In this document: positions 42,945 to 51,564 of the stretch, in pieces
Numbering within the stretch: position 1 is the stretch's first letter
Layout: each line of letters starts with the position of its first letter
Assembly (NCBI RefSeq): GCF_049808615.1
Contig: NZ_JBNCAN010000002.1
Span: 124,001-188,000, forward strand
From: Modicisalibacter sp049808615
GTDB lineage: Bacteria > Pseudomonadota > Gammaproteobacteria > Pseudomonadales > Halomonadaceae
Direction of reading: 5' to 3'
DNA: 64,000 bases
The notes under the pieces: generated by a model
Seen by the model: the letters and a program-made list of their open reading frames with translations, nothing else
Databases searched by the model: none
What the model was told of the DNA's origin: nothing
Made by a program: the position numbers and the translations under genes

Positions 42945-44267
42945 ATGGCCGACAAGGCGAGTGTCGATGTCGCGCTGACCCATTTGTCCACAGCCGATGC
43001 CAATTTCGAGGCATCGCTGAATCGGCTGTTGGCCTGGGAAGGCGTCTCCGGAGCCGAGGTACAGCGTCGGGTGGACGATATCATCAACGCTGTGCGCACC
43101 CGGGGGGATGAGGCCCTGATCGAGACGACGAATCGTTTCGATCGCCTCGCGGTCACGCACATGGGCGAACTGACCCTGAGCAAGGAGCGTCTGCGCCAGG
43201 CGTTCGACGGGCTGCCTCAGGAGCAGCGCGACGCCTTGGCCCATGCCGCCGAGCGCATCCGTACTTATCATGAGTATCAGAAGCCTCAATCCTGGCACTA
43301 TACCGAGTCTGACGGCACCGTGTTGGGGCAGCAGATCATCCCCCTCGATCGTGCCGGTATCTATGTGCCCGGAGGCAAGGCGGCCTATCCGTCCTCGGTA
43401 TTGATGAACGCGATCCCGGCGCAGGTCGCCGGTGTGCGCGAAATCGTCATGGTGGTGCCGACCCCGGATGGGATGCTCAATGAACTGGTGCTTGCCGCTG
43501 CGCACCTGGCCGGCGTCGATCAGGTATTTACCGTCGGTGGCGCCCAGGCGGTAGCTGCGCTGGCCTATGGTACGCAAACGGTGCCCCGGGTCGATAAGAT
43601 CGTGGGTCCGGGCAATATCTATGTGGCGACCGCCAAGCGTGCGGTGTTTGGGCAGGTGGGTATCGACATGATCGCCGGGCCCTCGGAGATCCTGGTCATC
43701 ACCGATGGCGGCACCGAGCCGGATTGGCTGGCCATGGACCTGTTTTCCCAGGCAGAGCACGATGAGGACGCCCAGGCGATTCTGGTGGGGTGGGAGCAGG
43801 CCCATATCGACGCGGTCGAGGAGGCGATCAACCGCTTGCTGCCCGGCATGGAGCGTGAAGCGATCATTCGCCAGTCGCTGGCTTCACGAGGTGCCTTGAT
43901 CCTGTGCCAGGATCGTGCAGAAGCGGTTGAACTGATCAACCGCATCGCGCCAGAGCATCTTGAATTATCGGTGGCCGAGCCCGAGAGGTGGCTTGTAGAC
44001 ATTCGGCACGCGGGAGCCATCTTCCTGGGGCGCCATACCGCCGAGGCGCTTGGCGATTATTGTGCCGGTCCCAATCATGTGCTGCCGACCTCGGGTACCG
44101 CGCGCTTCTCATCGCCGCTGGGGGTCTACGACTTCCAGAAGCGCTCGTCCATAATCCAATGTTCGGCACAAGGGGCCTCTACCCTGGGGCGCACCGCATC
44201 GGTATTGGCTCGAGGCGAGTCGTTGACGGCCCATGCCCGCTCAGCGGAGAACCGCATCATCTCGTGA
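42945..44267 (+). CDS. hisD: Histidinol dehydrogenase
   Basis: Zn-dependent NAD+ enzyme oxidising histidinol to histidine in two steps. The 440 residues include VPGGKAAYPSSVLMNAIPA, KIVGPGNIYVATAKRAVFG and the catalytic region DLFSQAEHDEDAQAILV. GAGGTG lies before the start. In pseudomonads hisC often follows hisD; here a convergent protease gene follows instead. Confidence 0.97.
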   Translation: MADKASVDVALTHLSTADANFEASLNRLLAWEGVSGAEVQRRVDDIINAVRTRGDEALIETTNRFDRLAVTHMGELTLSKERLRQAFDGLPQEQRDALAHAAERIRTYHEYQKPQSWHYTESDGTVLGQQIIPLDRAGIYVPGGKAAYPSSVLMNAIPAQVAGVREIVMVVPTPDGMLNELVLAAAHLAGVDQVFTVGGAQAVAALAYGTQTVPRVDKIVGPGNIYVATAKRAVFGQVGIDMIAGPSEILVITDGGTEPDWLAMDLFSQAEHDEDAQAILVGWEQAHIDAVEEAINRLLPGMEREAIIRQSLASRGALILCQDRAEAVELINRIAPEHLELSVAEPERWLVDIRHAGAIFLGRHTAEALGDYCAGPNHVLPTSGTARFSSPLGVYDFQKRSSIIQCSAQGASTLGRTASVLARGESLTAHARSAENRIIS

Positions 44268-44297
44268 GCCGCTCTGGCCAAGGTGGCTTGAGCGGCT
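44267..44297 (+). terminator. Hairpin between convergent hisD and degS-like gene
   Basis: AGCCGCTC (44267-44274) pairs with GAGCGGCT (44290-44297), and an inner GCCA/TGGC extends the stem after a two-base mismatch. There is no T run, so it is a probable transcript-end structure rather than a textbook terminator. Confidence 0.45.
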
Positions 44298-44300
44298 GAA

Positions 44301-45554
44301 TCAGCGTTCACTGGGGGTAGGGCGTTCGCCGACCTCGATCTCGACTTTCTGTATCTCGCCGTTGCGCATCAGGGTGGCGGGTACGGTGGTGTTGGGTTCG
44401 ACATCGGCGATGTCCGCCATGGCAACCCGTGGGTCGAGGATCGGCTTGCCATTGATGGAAAGCAGTATGTCACCTTGCTGCAAGCCGGCGCGTTGCGCAG
44501 GGCTTGCCGGCACCACATTGGCCACCACCACGCCCTGGGCGGCATTCAAGCCGAACGAGGCGGCCAGGTCCGAGGTGATCTCCTGGACTTCCAAGCCTAG
44601 CCAGCCGCGAATCACACGTCCCTTACGCACCAGCTCGTCGAGAATCTCGCGGGCCACATTGGTCGGAATGGCGAAGCCAATGCCTTGAGAACCGCCGGAG
44701 CGCGAGAAGATGGCGGTATTGATCCCGACCAAGGATCCTTCGGCATTGATCAAGGCGCCCCCGGAATTACCCGGATTGATGGCCGCGTCGGTCTGAATGA
44801 AGTCCTCATAGGCCGATAGCCCCAACTGATTGCGGCCGGTGGCGCTGATGATCCCCATGGTCACGGTCTGGCCGACCCCGAAAGGGTTGCCGATCGCCAG
44901 GCTGACATCACCTACTGCGGCACTTTCCGAATCCACCAGGCTGATGACCGGTAGATCGTCAAGATCGATCTTGAGCACGGCCAGGTCGCTTTCCGGATCG
45001 GTGCCGATCACCTTGGCCAGTGTCTCGCGGCCATCGCGCAGCGCTACCTGAATCTGGTCGGCACCACGAATCACATGATGATTGGTCAGCACATAGCCCT
45101 CATCACTGACAATGACGCCCGATCCCAGGCTGGATAGCATACGCTGACGGCTAGGCATCTCTTCGCCGAAGAACTGGCGAAAGAACGGGTCCGACATCAA
45201 AGGGTGCTGTTCACGTTCGACGACACGGGAGGAGTAGATGTTGACCACCGCCGGCGCCGCCTTCTCGACGGCACTGGCATAGCTCGCGGGGCCGGTGCGC
45301 CGTGACAAAGGCGCGGCCTCGAGCAGTTCTGGTGCGGGGCGTGAGATAGGTGCCAGCTTCAATGTCGGTGCGATCGCATCACCTTCACCACTTGCCTGGG
45401 AGGGCAATGACAAGGGAGGCGTCTCGGGTATTGGCAGGGCCGGTTCAGGGGAGGATGACCGATCAAGCAAGCGGGGAAACTGGTTGAGTAGTACCAGGGC
45501 CAGGAGTACACCGCTGATCACGGGCCAGATGAGTGGCTTGATAAAGCGACGCAT
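44301..45554 (-). CDS. algW: DegS/AlgW-type trypsin-like serine protease with PDZ domain
   Basis: Membrane-anchored HtrA protease; relatives start the envelope stress response by cutting the anti-sigma factor RseA/MucA. One N-terminal helix (PLIWPVISGVLLALVLL) is followed by a proline-rich linker (residues 33-90) longer than in E. coli DegS. The protease domain has His160 in LTNHHVIRG, Asp190 in ESDLAVLKID and Ser264 in NPGNSGGAL. A single PDZ follows (about 320-405). A single PDZ and the anchor separate it from DegP. The AlgW/DegS name rests on domain plan and position after hisD. Confidence 0.9.
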   Translation of the reverse strand: MRRFIKPLIWPVISGVLLALVLLNQFPRLLDRSSSPEPALPIPETPPLSLPSQASGEGDAIAPTLKLAPISRPAPELLEAAPLSRRTGPASYASAVEKAAPAVVNIYSSRVVEREQHPLMSDPFFRQFFGEEMPSRQRMLSSLGSGVIVSDEGYVLTNHHVIRGADQIQVALRDGRETLAKVIGTDPESDLAVLKIDLDDLPVISLVDSESAAVGDVSLAIGNPFGVGQTVTMGIISATGRNQLGLSAYEDFIQTDAAINPGNSGGALINAEGSLVGINTAIFSRSGGSQGIGFAIPTNVAREILDELVRKGRVIRGWLGLEVQEITSDLAASFGLNAAQGVVVANVVPASPAQRAGLQQGDILLSINGKPILDPRVAMADIADVEPNTTVPATLMRNGEIQKVEIEVGERPTPSER

Positions 45555-45671
45555 GCAAGGTCCTTGATTGAAAAAAGAGTCGGCGGCTCGTCGGCTCGAA
45601 GCGAGAGGGAGCGCCCGTTACAATGGTCGAAAGTGTATCACTACAGGGCGTTGACTGCCCGGAGGAAACCG

Positions 45672-46448
45672 ATGATAGCGCGTGATCGACTGGTGAATGT
45701 GTGCGACGAGTTATTGTGCCCGGAGGGCTTCAAGGATTATACCGTCAATGGGTTACAGGTGGCCGGGCGCGAGCGGATCGGTAGGGTCATGAGCGGTGTC
45801 ACTGCCTGTCAGGCCTTGCTGGACGAGGCTGTACGCTGGGAAGCCGATCTCGTGCTCGTTCATCACGGCTACTTCTGGAAGAATGAGCCGGTCACCATCA
45901 CGGGTATGAAGCGCCGTCGTCTGGCTACATTGCTTGGTAGCGACATCAATCTGCTGGCGTATCATTTACCCCTGGACGCTCATCAGGAAGTGGGCAATAA
46001 CGCTCAGTTGGCGGCGAAACTGGGATTTCAGGTGCTAGGCTGCGCCGATGGGGAGCTAGGCACGGGGCTGGTGTGGCTGGGTACACCGGGAGAAGCGATG
46101 GCTCGAGGAGTCGCCATTGATAGCCGTGCTCTGGGTCGGCATTTGTCCCGGCAACTGGGTCGCGAGCCAATGGTAGTGGTGGGTCATGAGCGCAGGATCG
46201 AGCGGGTCGCCTGGTGCACCGGCGGGGCGCAGGAAATGATTGGTTTGGCTTACGATGCCGGTGCCGACGCTTTCATTTCCGGTGAAATCTCCGAACGCAC
46301 CACGCATCTGGCGAGGGAGATGGGCATCAGTTATTACGCCGCTGGCCACCACGCCACCGAGCGCTACGGCGTTCAGGCTTTGGGTGAATGGCTGGCCAGC
46401 CACCACGGCATCGAGCATCGCTTCGTGGATATCGATAATCCGGCATGA
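45672..46448 (+). CDS. Nif3-like dinuclear metal-centre protein (YbgI family)
   Basis: Member of the NIF3/YbgI family, often annotated as GTP cyclohydrolase 1 type 2 homologue; physiological role unsettled. The ATG at 45672 has a perfect GGAGGAAA upstream; an earlier in-frame start at 45564 is rejected. The 258 residues carry metal-ligand regions VHHGYFWKNEP, YHLPLDAHQEVGNN and AAGHHATERYGVQAL. It is divergent from the protease gene. Confidence 0.93.
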   Translation: MIARDRLVNVCDELLCPEGFKDYTVNGLQVAGRERIGRVMSGVTACQALLDEAVRWEADLVLVHHGYFWKNEPVTITGMKRRRLATLLGSDINLLAYHLPLDAHQEVGNNAQLAAKLGFQVLGCADGELGTGLVWLGTPGEAMARGVAIDSRALGRHLSRQLGREPMVVVGHERRIERVAWCTGGAQEMIGLAYDAGADAFISGEISERTTHLAREMGISYYAAGHHATERYGVQALGEWLASHHGIEHRFVDIDNPA

Positions 46449-46499
46449 CGTCTTGCCGGGATGGGTGTCTCACCCCGGCGATCATCAGTTTCGCGGCGA

Positions 46500-46967
46500 T
46501 TAGTAACGAGCAGGTGGCGCGGGTTGCTGTTCGGCTTCGTTGGACTGATGCAAACCGAAATCTTCAGATAGCGTGCCCCGATTGCCATCGGCATAGTCGC
46601 GCGGGGTTTCCAGCGTCTCAGCGGTATCTTCTTGGGCCGATTCATCCGAAGCAGCGTCACCCTGATCGGTCAATTGCCGCTTGAGTCGGGGATCGTCGCT
46701 CAGACGCTCGGCACCCTGGACCACTTGCTGCTCGAGCTCTTGGCTCTGGCGCTGAATTCCCTTGACCAGTTGAGTGACACTGATGAAATGATCGTTGAGA
46801 GTGTCTCTCACCTGGCTGAGTTCCAGCTCGGTCTCGGCCAAGCGTTGGCGCACCTTTTGATTGCGCGCCACATTGGCGTTGAGCAGATGATAGCCTATGG
46901 CGCCAATGCCGATGCCTGCCAGCAAGCTGGCAATGGCCAGGATCCAATTGATGTTACCTTCGTACAC
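46500..46967 (-). CDS. zapG: ZapG/YhcB family inner-membrane protein (DUF1043)
   Basis: Membrane protein linked to cell division and envelope growth in E. coli. The 155 residues start with one helix (WILAIASLLAGIGIGAIGYHLL), then a coiled coil (RLAETELELSQVRDTLNDHF to SQELEQQVVQ), and a disordered acidic tail with a proline-rich end. It lies convergent with the NIF3 gene. Confidence 0.9.
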   Translation of the reverse strand: MYEGNINWILAIASLLAGIGIGAIGYHLLNANVARNQKVRQRLAETELELSQVRDTLNDHFISVTQLVKGIQRQSQELEQQVVQGAERLSDDPRLKRQLTDQGDAASDESAQEDTAETLETPRDYADGNRGTLSEDFGLHQSNEAEQQPAPPARY

Positions 46968-47012
46968 GTCCTTCCCCTTTAGTAAACACTGAATAAATGT
47001 CTGCGCGTCTCG

Positions 47013-47100
47013 ATCACTGCGTTACGCGGTGATAGGGCGCCAACCCGGTCGGAATCCTCACATATACCCCATATGTTGCGGTTCCTGTGCTCGGGGCGCC
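47013..47100. repeat. Structured intergenic element, copy B
   Basis: In the 347-base gene-free gap 46968-47314. A hairpin ATCACTGCG/CGCGGTGAT (47013-47033, one mismatch) is followed by GGGCGCC (47035-47041), a core at 47050-47085, and a second GGCGCC (47095-47100). The core has arms GGAA/TTCC and CATAT-ACCCC-ATATG. Its skeleton matches copy A at 26494-26528, with paired changes. The rest of the gap shows only the zapE promoter; no ORF is convincing. Confidence 0.6.
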
Positions 47101-47247
47101 TTGTGCTTGAAACGCTCGTCGATTTCTTCAGCGCTTCCTTTATTTTCTGTTTTACGCCAACTCAAGAACCGTCGGCCCAGGCGCCAGCGTATTATACGGG
47201 GTAAGACGCAAGGAGGGTCAATGCGTCCGGGACAACGCTTCTCCTGC

Positions 47248-47277
47248 TTACACAGGCCTCTTCGGGCAGCGTATAAT
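47248..47277 (+). promoter_or_regulatory. Putative zapE promoter
   Basis: A perfect -10 box TATAAT (47272-47277) lies 38 bases before the zapE start; the only -35 candidate is TTACAC (47248-47253) at 18 bases, a weak match. Confidence 0.4.
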
Positions 47278-47314
47278 TCTGCTTCCACTCAATTCCAGGA
47301 TTAAAGCAGGGTTC

Positions 47315-48493
47315 ATGCGCGCGACAATGACCTCTTCCGAGGCGGCATCTTCTCGTCCTCCCATGGCACGCTATCGTGATGATCTCGAACGTGATGGCTT
47401 CGAATACGACCCTGCCCAGGAAAAAGCCGTCCAGCACCTGCAGCGTCTATACGATGAGTTGCTGGCGACACCGCGCCAGACCCTGGTGGCAAGCACCGCT
47501 GACAAGGGGGTGAAGTCACGGGTCAAGGGTTTCTTGGGCAGGCGTCGTTCATCACCGGCAACGCCAGCGTTGCCCGAGGTCAAGGGGTTGTATTTCTGGG
47601 GTGGCGTAGGCCGGGGCAAGACCTACCTGGTCGATACCTTCTACGATGCCTTGCCTTTCCCGGACAAGATGCGAACGCACTTTCACCGTTTCATGCAGCG
47701 GGTGCATAACGAACTCGGCCACTACAAAGGGCAAAAGAACCCTCTCGATCTGATTGCCGGCAAGTTCGCCCGAGAGGCGCGGGTGATCTGTTTCGATGAG
47801 TTCTTCGTCAAGGACATTACCGATGCCATGATCCTGGCTAATCTGCTCGAGGCGCTGTTCGCCAATGGCGTCGTGCTGGTGACGACGTCCAACATCGTGC
47901 CGGACGATCTTTATCGGGACGGCTTGCAGCGTTCGCGCTTCTTGCCGGCGATCGAACTTCTCAAACGGCATTGCAACGTGGTCAATGTGGATTCGGGTAT
48001 CGATTACCGCCTGCGGGCGCTCGAACGTGTCGAGCTGTTCCATGTGCCTTTGAGTGCCGAAGCCACCCGTCTGCTTGAGCAGAGTTTCCGTGCCATCGCC
48101 GGTGCAGAAGGAGAGAGAGAAACGGCGATCGAAATCAATCATCGCCTGTTGACTGCTCGTCGCGAACATGAGGACGTCGTCTGGTTCGACTTTGCCATGT
48201 TGTGCGATGGCCCGCGCAGCCAGAACGACTACATCGAACTCGCGCGCGACTTTCATACCGTGCTGGTCTCGGATGTGCCACGCATGGGGCCCTCAAGCGA
48301 AGACCAGGCCAGGCGTTTCATCAGCATGGTCGATGAGTTTTACGATCGTGGCGTCAAGCTGCTGATGTCCGCTGCAGCACCCATCGAACAGTTGTACCAC
48401 GGTGACAAATTAGCCTTTGAATTCGAGCGTACTCTATCCAGGCTTCAGGAGATGCAGTCGCGGGAGTATTTGGCGCTCCCGCACCAGCCTTGA
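47315..48493 (+). CDS. zapE: Cell division protein ZapE (AFG1-like ATPase)
   Basis: P-loop ATPase that associates with the Z ring in E. coli and is homologous to mitochondrial AFG1. The 392 residues have Walker A FWGGVGRGKTYLVD and Walker B ARVICFDEFFVKDI, then the family motif VLVTTSNIVPDDLYRDGLQR. AGCAGGG precedes the ATG. It lies before rplM, the usual position (petABC and rpsI downstream). Confidence 0.94.
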   Translation: MRATMTSSEAASSRPPMARYRDDLERDGFEYDPAQEKAVQHLQRLYDELLATPRQTLVASTADKGVKSRVKGFLGRRRSSPATPALPEVKGLYFWGGVGRGKTYLVDTFYDALPFPDKMRTHFHRFMQRVHNELGHYKGQKNPLDLIAGKFAREARVICFDEFFVKDITDAMILANLLEALFANGVVLVTTSNIVPDDLYRDGLQRSRFLPAIELLKRHCNVVNVDSGIDYRLRALERVELFHVPLSAEATRLLEQSFRAIAGAEGERETAIEINHRLLTARREHEDVVWFDFAMLCDGPRSQNDYIELARDFHTVLVSDVPRMGPSSEDQARRFISMVDEFYDRGVKLLMSAAAPIEQLYHGDKLAFEFERTLSRLQEMQSREYLALPHQP

Positions 48494-48518
48494 TCCAGGT
48501 CCAAAGCGTCAATACTTC

Positions 48519-48547
48519 TTAACCTCGGCGCTGACGTCATGTATAAT
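48519..48547 (+). promoter_or_regulatory. Promoter of rplM-rpsI
   Basis: -10 TATAAT (48542-48547) is perfect and -35 TTAACC (48519-48524) lies 17 bases away with four matches. The downstream stretch GCGCCC is the GC-rich discriminator expected of growth-rate-controlled ribosomal promoters. Confidence 0.6.
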
Positions 48548-48563
48548 GCGCCCTCGCTCGACA

Positions 48564-48657
48564 GTTGCCATTTTCAAGACGGTGGCAACCAAGAAAAATA
48601 GGGATGGTCCGTTGTCGCAAGGCACGAGACCCAATGAATCAATTGGTGATTGAATCC
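48564..48657 (+). promoter_or_regulatory. Structured rplM leader, possible autoregulatory site
   Basis: The leader contains a perfect hairpin GTTGCCA (48564-48570)/TGGCAAC (48583-48589), a GGTC...GACC pair (about 48607-48632) and AATCA/TGATT just before the start region. The rplM operon is autogenously controlled in E. coli by L13; that this leader is the binding site here is inference. Confidence 0.4.
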
Positions 48658-49086
48658 ATGAAGACGTTCACTGCTAAGCCGCAGTCCGTCCAGCGTGACT
48701 GGTACGTCGTCGATGCTGCGGACAAGACGCTCGGTCGTCTGGCTACCGAAATCGCTCGCCGCCTGCGCGGCAAGCACAAGCCGGAATACACTCCCCACGT
48801 CGATACCGGCGATTACATTGTCGTGATCAATGCCGAAAAGGTTCGTGTGACCGGCAACAAGGCCCAGGCCAAGACCTATTATCGTCATACTGGTTATCCG
48901 GGCGGCCTGCGCTCGATGTCCTTCGAGAAGATGATCGGGCATGCGCCGGAGCGCGTCATCGAGTTTGCCGTCAAGGGCATGCTGCCTAAGGGGCCGCTGG
49001 GCCGCGCCATGTATACCAAGCTCAAGGTCTACGCAGGCACTCAGCATCCTCATGCCGCTCAGCAGCCTCAAGAACTGAACCTTTAA
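48658..49086 (+). CDS. rplM: 50S ribosomal protein L13
   Basis: Early-assembly protein of the large subunit. The ATG at 48658 gives MKTFTAKPQSVQRDWYVVDA and 142 residues, identical in length to E. coli L13; an upstream in-frame start at 48565 lies in the leader and is rejected. Conserved block ADKTLGRLATEIARRLRGKH and the C-terminal KLKVYAGTQHPHAAQQP are present. Cotranscribed with rpsI, 13 bases downstream. Confidence 0.98.
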   Translation: MKTFTAKPQSVQRDWYVVDAADKTLGRLATEIARRLRGKHKPEYTPHVDTGDYIVVINAEKVRVTGNKAQAKTYYRHTGYPGGLRSMSFEKMIGHAPERVIEFAVKGMLPKGPLGRAMYTKLKVYAGTQHPHAAQQPQELNL

Positions 49087-49099
49087 GGGATATTACGCC

Positions 49100-49489
49100 A
49101 TGTCACAGCAGTACTACGGTACCGGGCGCCGCAAAACTTCCACGGCCCGTGTGTTCCTCAAGCCGGGCACCGGCAAGATCACCGTCAACAATCGCGAAGT
49201 GGCCGACTACTTTGGTCGTGTCACCGCTCAAATGGTGGTACGTCAGCCGATGGAACTGACCCAGACCGGGGAGCAGTTCGATGCCTACATTACCGTGTGT
49301 GGTGGTGGTGGTTCAGCGCAGGCCGGCGCCATTCGTCACGGTATCACTCGCGCGCTGATCAATTACAACGAGGAGTTCCGCAAGCCTCTGCGTGAAGCCG
49401 GGTATGTAACCCGGGATGCACGTGAGGTCGAACGTAAGAAGGTCGGGCTGCGTAAAGCGCGCCGGCGTCCTCAGTTCTCCAAGCGCTAA
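49100..49489 (+). CDS. rpsI: 30S ribosomal protein S9
   Basis: Small-subunit protein whose C-terminal tail contacts P-site tRNA. The 129 residues have YYGTGRRKTSTARVFLKPG at the start and end in the conserved basic tail RRRPQFSKR. It is followed by a strong terminator. Confidence 0.98.
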   Translation: MSQQYYGTGRRKTSTARVFLKPGTGKITVNNREVADYFGRVTAQMVVRQPMELTQTGEQFDAYITVCGGGGSAQAGAIRHGITRALINYNEEFRKPLREAGYVTRDAREVERKKVGLRKARRRPQFSKR

Positions 49490-49510
49490 CGGCGTTTACA
49501 CAGGTGCGAC

Positions 49511-49546
49511 AAAAACGCTCAACCGCAAAAGGTTGAGCGTTTTTTT
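49511..49546 (+). terminator. Rho-independent terminator after rpsI
   Basis: AAAAACGCTCAACC pairs fully with GGTTGAGCGTTTTT around a GCAAAA loop, and the T run continues. It closes the rplM-rpsI operon. Confidence 0.96.
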
Positions 49547-49708
49547 ATGCCTTTCATTGATTTAGCGCAAGCGACGGTGTCAGGTTGAGCAGTGCTAGCT
49601 TGTGTTGAAGAGAGCCTTTTCTTAACATGGCGGCATTTCATACTAATACGCCGCGAGGTTTCTTTTTTCGTGGTGAGTGGCAGGTGTGTTGATGGGAGAA
49701 ACCATAAG

Positions 49709-50305
49709 ATGGCAGATAGCGGCGTAAACAAGGGGAGACGCCGTTTCCTCGTCGGCGCGACCGCAGTGGTGGGAGCGGTCGGTGCAGTCGGGGTAGCGGT
49801 TCCCTTTTTGGCGTCTTGGCAGCCCAGTGCCAAGGCAAGAGCGGCAGGTGCCCCGGTCGAGGCCGATGTGTCCAAGCTGGAACCCGGCCAGCAGATGACC
49901 GTCGAGTGGCGCGGCAAACCGGTGTGGTTGGCACGCCGCGATGACGCCGCTATCGAACGCATCAAGGAAATCAATCCTTCGCAGCTCCGCGATCCCGAGT
50001 CCCAGGCACCGCAGCAACCCGATTACGTGGATCCGGTACTGCGTTCGATCAAACCTGAATACATCGTGCTGATCGGTATTTGTACGCATCTTGGCTGCGT
50101 GCCCTCCTATCGTCCCGAGCCTGGGGCCGCGGATCTCGGCGGCGACTGGCCTGGTGGTTACTTCTGTCCGTGCCATGGCTCGCGTTTCGATCTGGCTGGG
50201 CGGGTGTTCACCGGTGTGCCGGCGCCCTTGAATCTTCTGGTGCCGCCCTATCGTTTTGAGACCGACACGACCATCGTGGTCGGTGAAGATCAGGAGGCGA
50301 GCTGA
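49709..50305 (+). CDS. petA: Ubiquinol-cytochrome c reductase Rieske iron-sulfur subunit
   Basis: Electron carrier of the bc1 complex. The ATG at 49709 gives 198 residues with a twin-arginine start (KGRRRFLVGATAVVGAVGAV) that doubles as the membrane anchor. The 2Fe-2S ligands are in CTHLGC and CPCHGS. An in-frame start at 49592 would put the twin-arginine motif far inside and is rejected. One-base overlap with petB. Confidence 0.96.
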   Translation: MADSGVNKGRRRFLVGATAVVGAVGAVGVAVPFLASWQPSAKARAAGAPVEADVSKLEPGQQMTVEWRGKPVWLARRDDAAIERIKEINPSQLRDPESQAPQQPDYVDPVLRSIKPEYIVLIGICTHLGCVPSYRPEPGAADLGGDWPGGYFCPCHGSRFDLAGRVFTGVPAPLNLLVPPYRFETDTTIVVGEDQEAS

Positions 50306-51564
50306 TGGCTAATCCGAACAAGGCCAAGGCCGATAGCGGTTTCATGCGCTGGGTGGATGATCGTTTTCCGGCCACTCAGATGTGGAAAGAGCATCTCGCC
50401 GAGTATTATGCGCCCAAGAACTTCAATTTCTGGTATTTCTTCGGTTCCCTAGCGATGCTGGTGCTGGTCAATCAGATCCTCACCGGTGTGTGGCTGACCA
50501 TGAGCTACAACCCGACTGCCGAGGGGGCTTTTGCCTCCATTGAGTACATCATGCGTGATGTGGAATACGGCTGGCTCATACGCTATTTGCACTCCACTGG
50601 GGCCACGGCCTTCTTCGTGGTGGTCTATCTGCACATGTTCCGCGGCATGATGTATGGCTCCTACAAGGCACCTCGGGAATTGATATGGGTGTTCGGCATG
50701 TGCATCTACCTTGCACTGATGGCCGAAGCCTTCATGGGCTATCTGCTGCCCTGGGGTCAGATGTCCTATTGGGGCGCCCAGGTGATCATCTCGCTGTTCT
50801 CGGCGATCCCGGTGATCGGTGACGATCTGACTCAGTGGATTCGCGGCGACTACCTGATTTCCGGTATTACGCTGAACCGCTTCTTTGCCCTGCATGTGGT
50901 GGCATTGCCGATCGTCATCTTGGGACTGGTGGTCCTTCACATCATTGCCTTGCACGAGGTAGGGTCCAATAACCCCGACGGTATCGAGATCAAGGACAAG
51001 AAGGATGAGACCGGCAAGCCCCTCGATGGCATCCCGTTCCATCCTTATTACACCGTCAAGGATATCGTTGGCGTTGCCGTTTTCCTGTTCGTGTTCGCTG
51101 CGGTGATCTTCTACTTCCCGGAAGGGGGTGGATATTTGCTGGAGAAACCCAATTTCCAGCCTTCTGATCCGCTCGTGACACCCGCGCATATCGCGCCGGT
51201 CTGGTACTTCACGCCGTTCTACGCCATTTTGCGCGCCATCACCTTCTCGCTGTTCGGCCTCGACTCGAAGTTCTGGGGGGTGATCATGATGGGCGCGTCC
51301 ATTGCCATTCTGTTCGTGCTGCCCTGGCTCGATCGCAGCCCGGTTCGTTCGATGCGTTACAAGGGCTGGATTTCTCGCATCATGCTGGGGCTGTTCGTGA
51401 TCAGTTTCATCATACTGGGGTATCTGGGCACACAAGCGGTGTCTCCCGGGCGCACGTTGCTCGCCCAGGTCTGCACGGTCGTCTACTTCGCCTACTTCGT
51501 GCTGATGCCGATCTATACCCGGTTCGAGAAAACCAAACCGCTACCGGAAAGGGTGACTGGCTAA
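50305..51564 (+). CDS. petB: Cytochrome b of the bc1 complex
   Basis: Eight-helix membrane subunit with the quinol oxidation and reduction sites. The 419 residues have haem ligands His96, His110, His197 and His212. The second pair is 15 residues apart, as in b6, rather than the 14 of mitochondrial cytochrome b. The Qo motif reads PVWY (298-301) in place of PEWY. The N-terminus MRWVDDRFPATQMWKEHLAE and SNNPDGIEIK loop are typical of beta/gammaproteobacteria. Confidence 0.97.
   Translation: MANPNKAKADSGFMRWVDDRFPATQMWKEHLAEYYAPKNFNFWYFFGSLAMLVLVNQILTGVWLTMSYNPTAEGAFASIEYIMRDVEYGWLIRYLHSTGATAFFVVVYLHMFRGMMYGSYKAPRELIWVFGMCIYLALMAEAFMGYLLPWGQMSYWGAQVIISLFSAIPVIGDDLTQWIRGDYLISGITLNRFFALHVVALPIVILGLVVLHIIALHEVGSNNPDGIEIKDKKDETGKPLDGIPFHPYYTVKDIVGVAVFLFVFAAVIFYFPEGGGYLLEKPNFQPSDPLVTPAHIAPVWYFTPFYAILRAITFSLFGLDSKFWGVIMMGASIAILFVLPWLDRSPVRSMRYKGWISRIMLGLFVISFIILGYLGTQAVSPGRTLLAQVCTVVYFAYFVLMPIYTRFEKTKPLPERVTG

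Noticed and set aside
42786..43805. 339-codon open frame on the minus strand opposite hisG/hisD
   Set aside because: HisD is intact on the plus strand; the antisense product has low-complexity His/Gly/Asp composition.
50449..51435. 328-codon open frame on the minus strand opposite petB
   Set aside because: Antisense of cytochrome b; hydrophilic His/Asp/Gln-rich product typical of antisense of membrane proteins.
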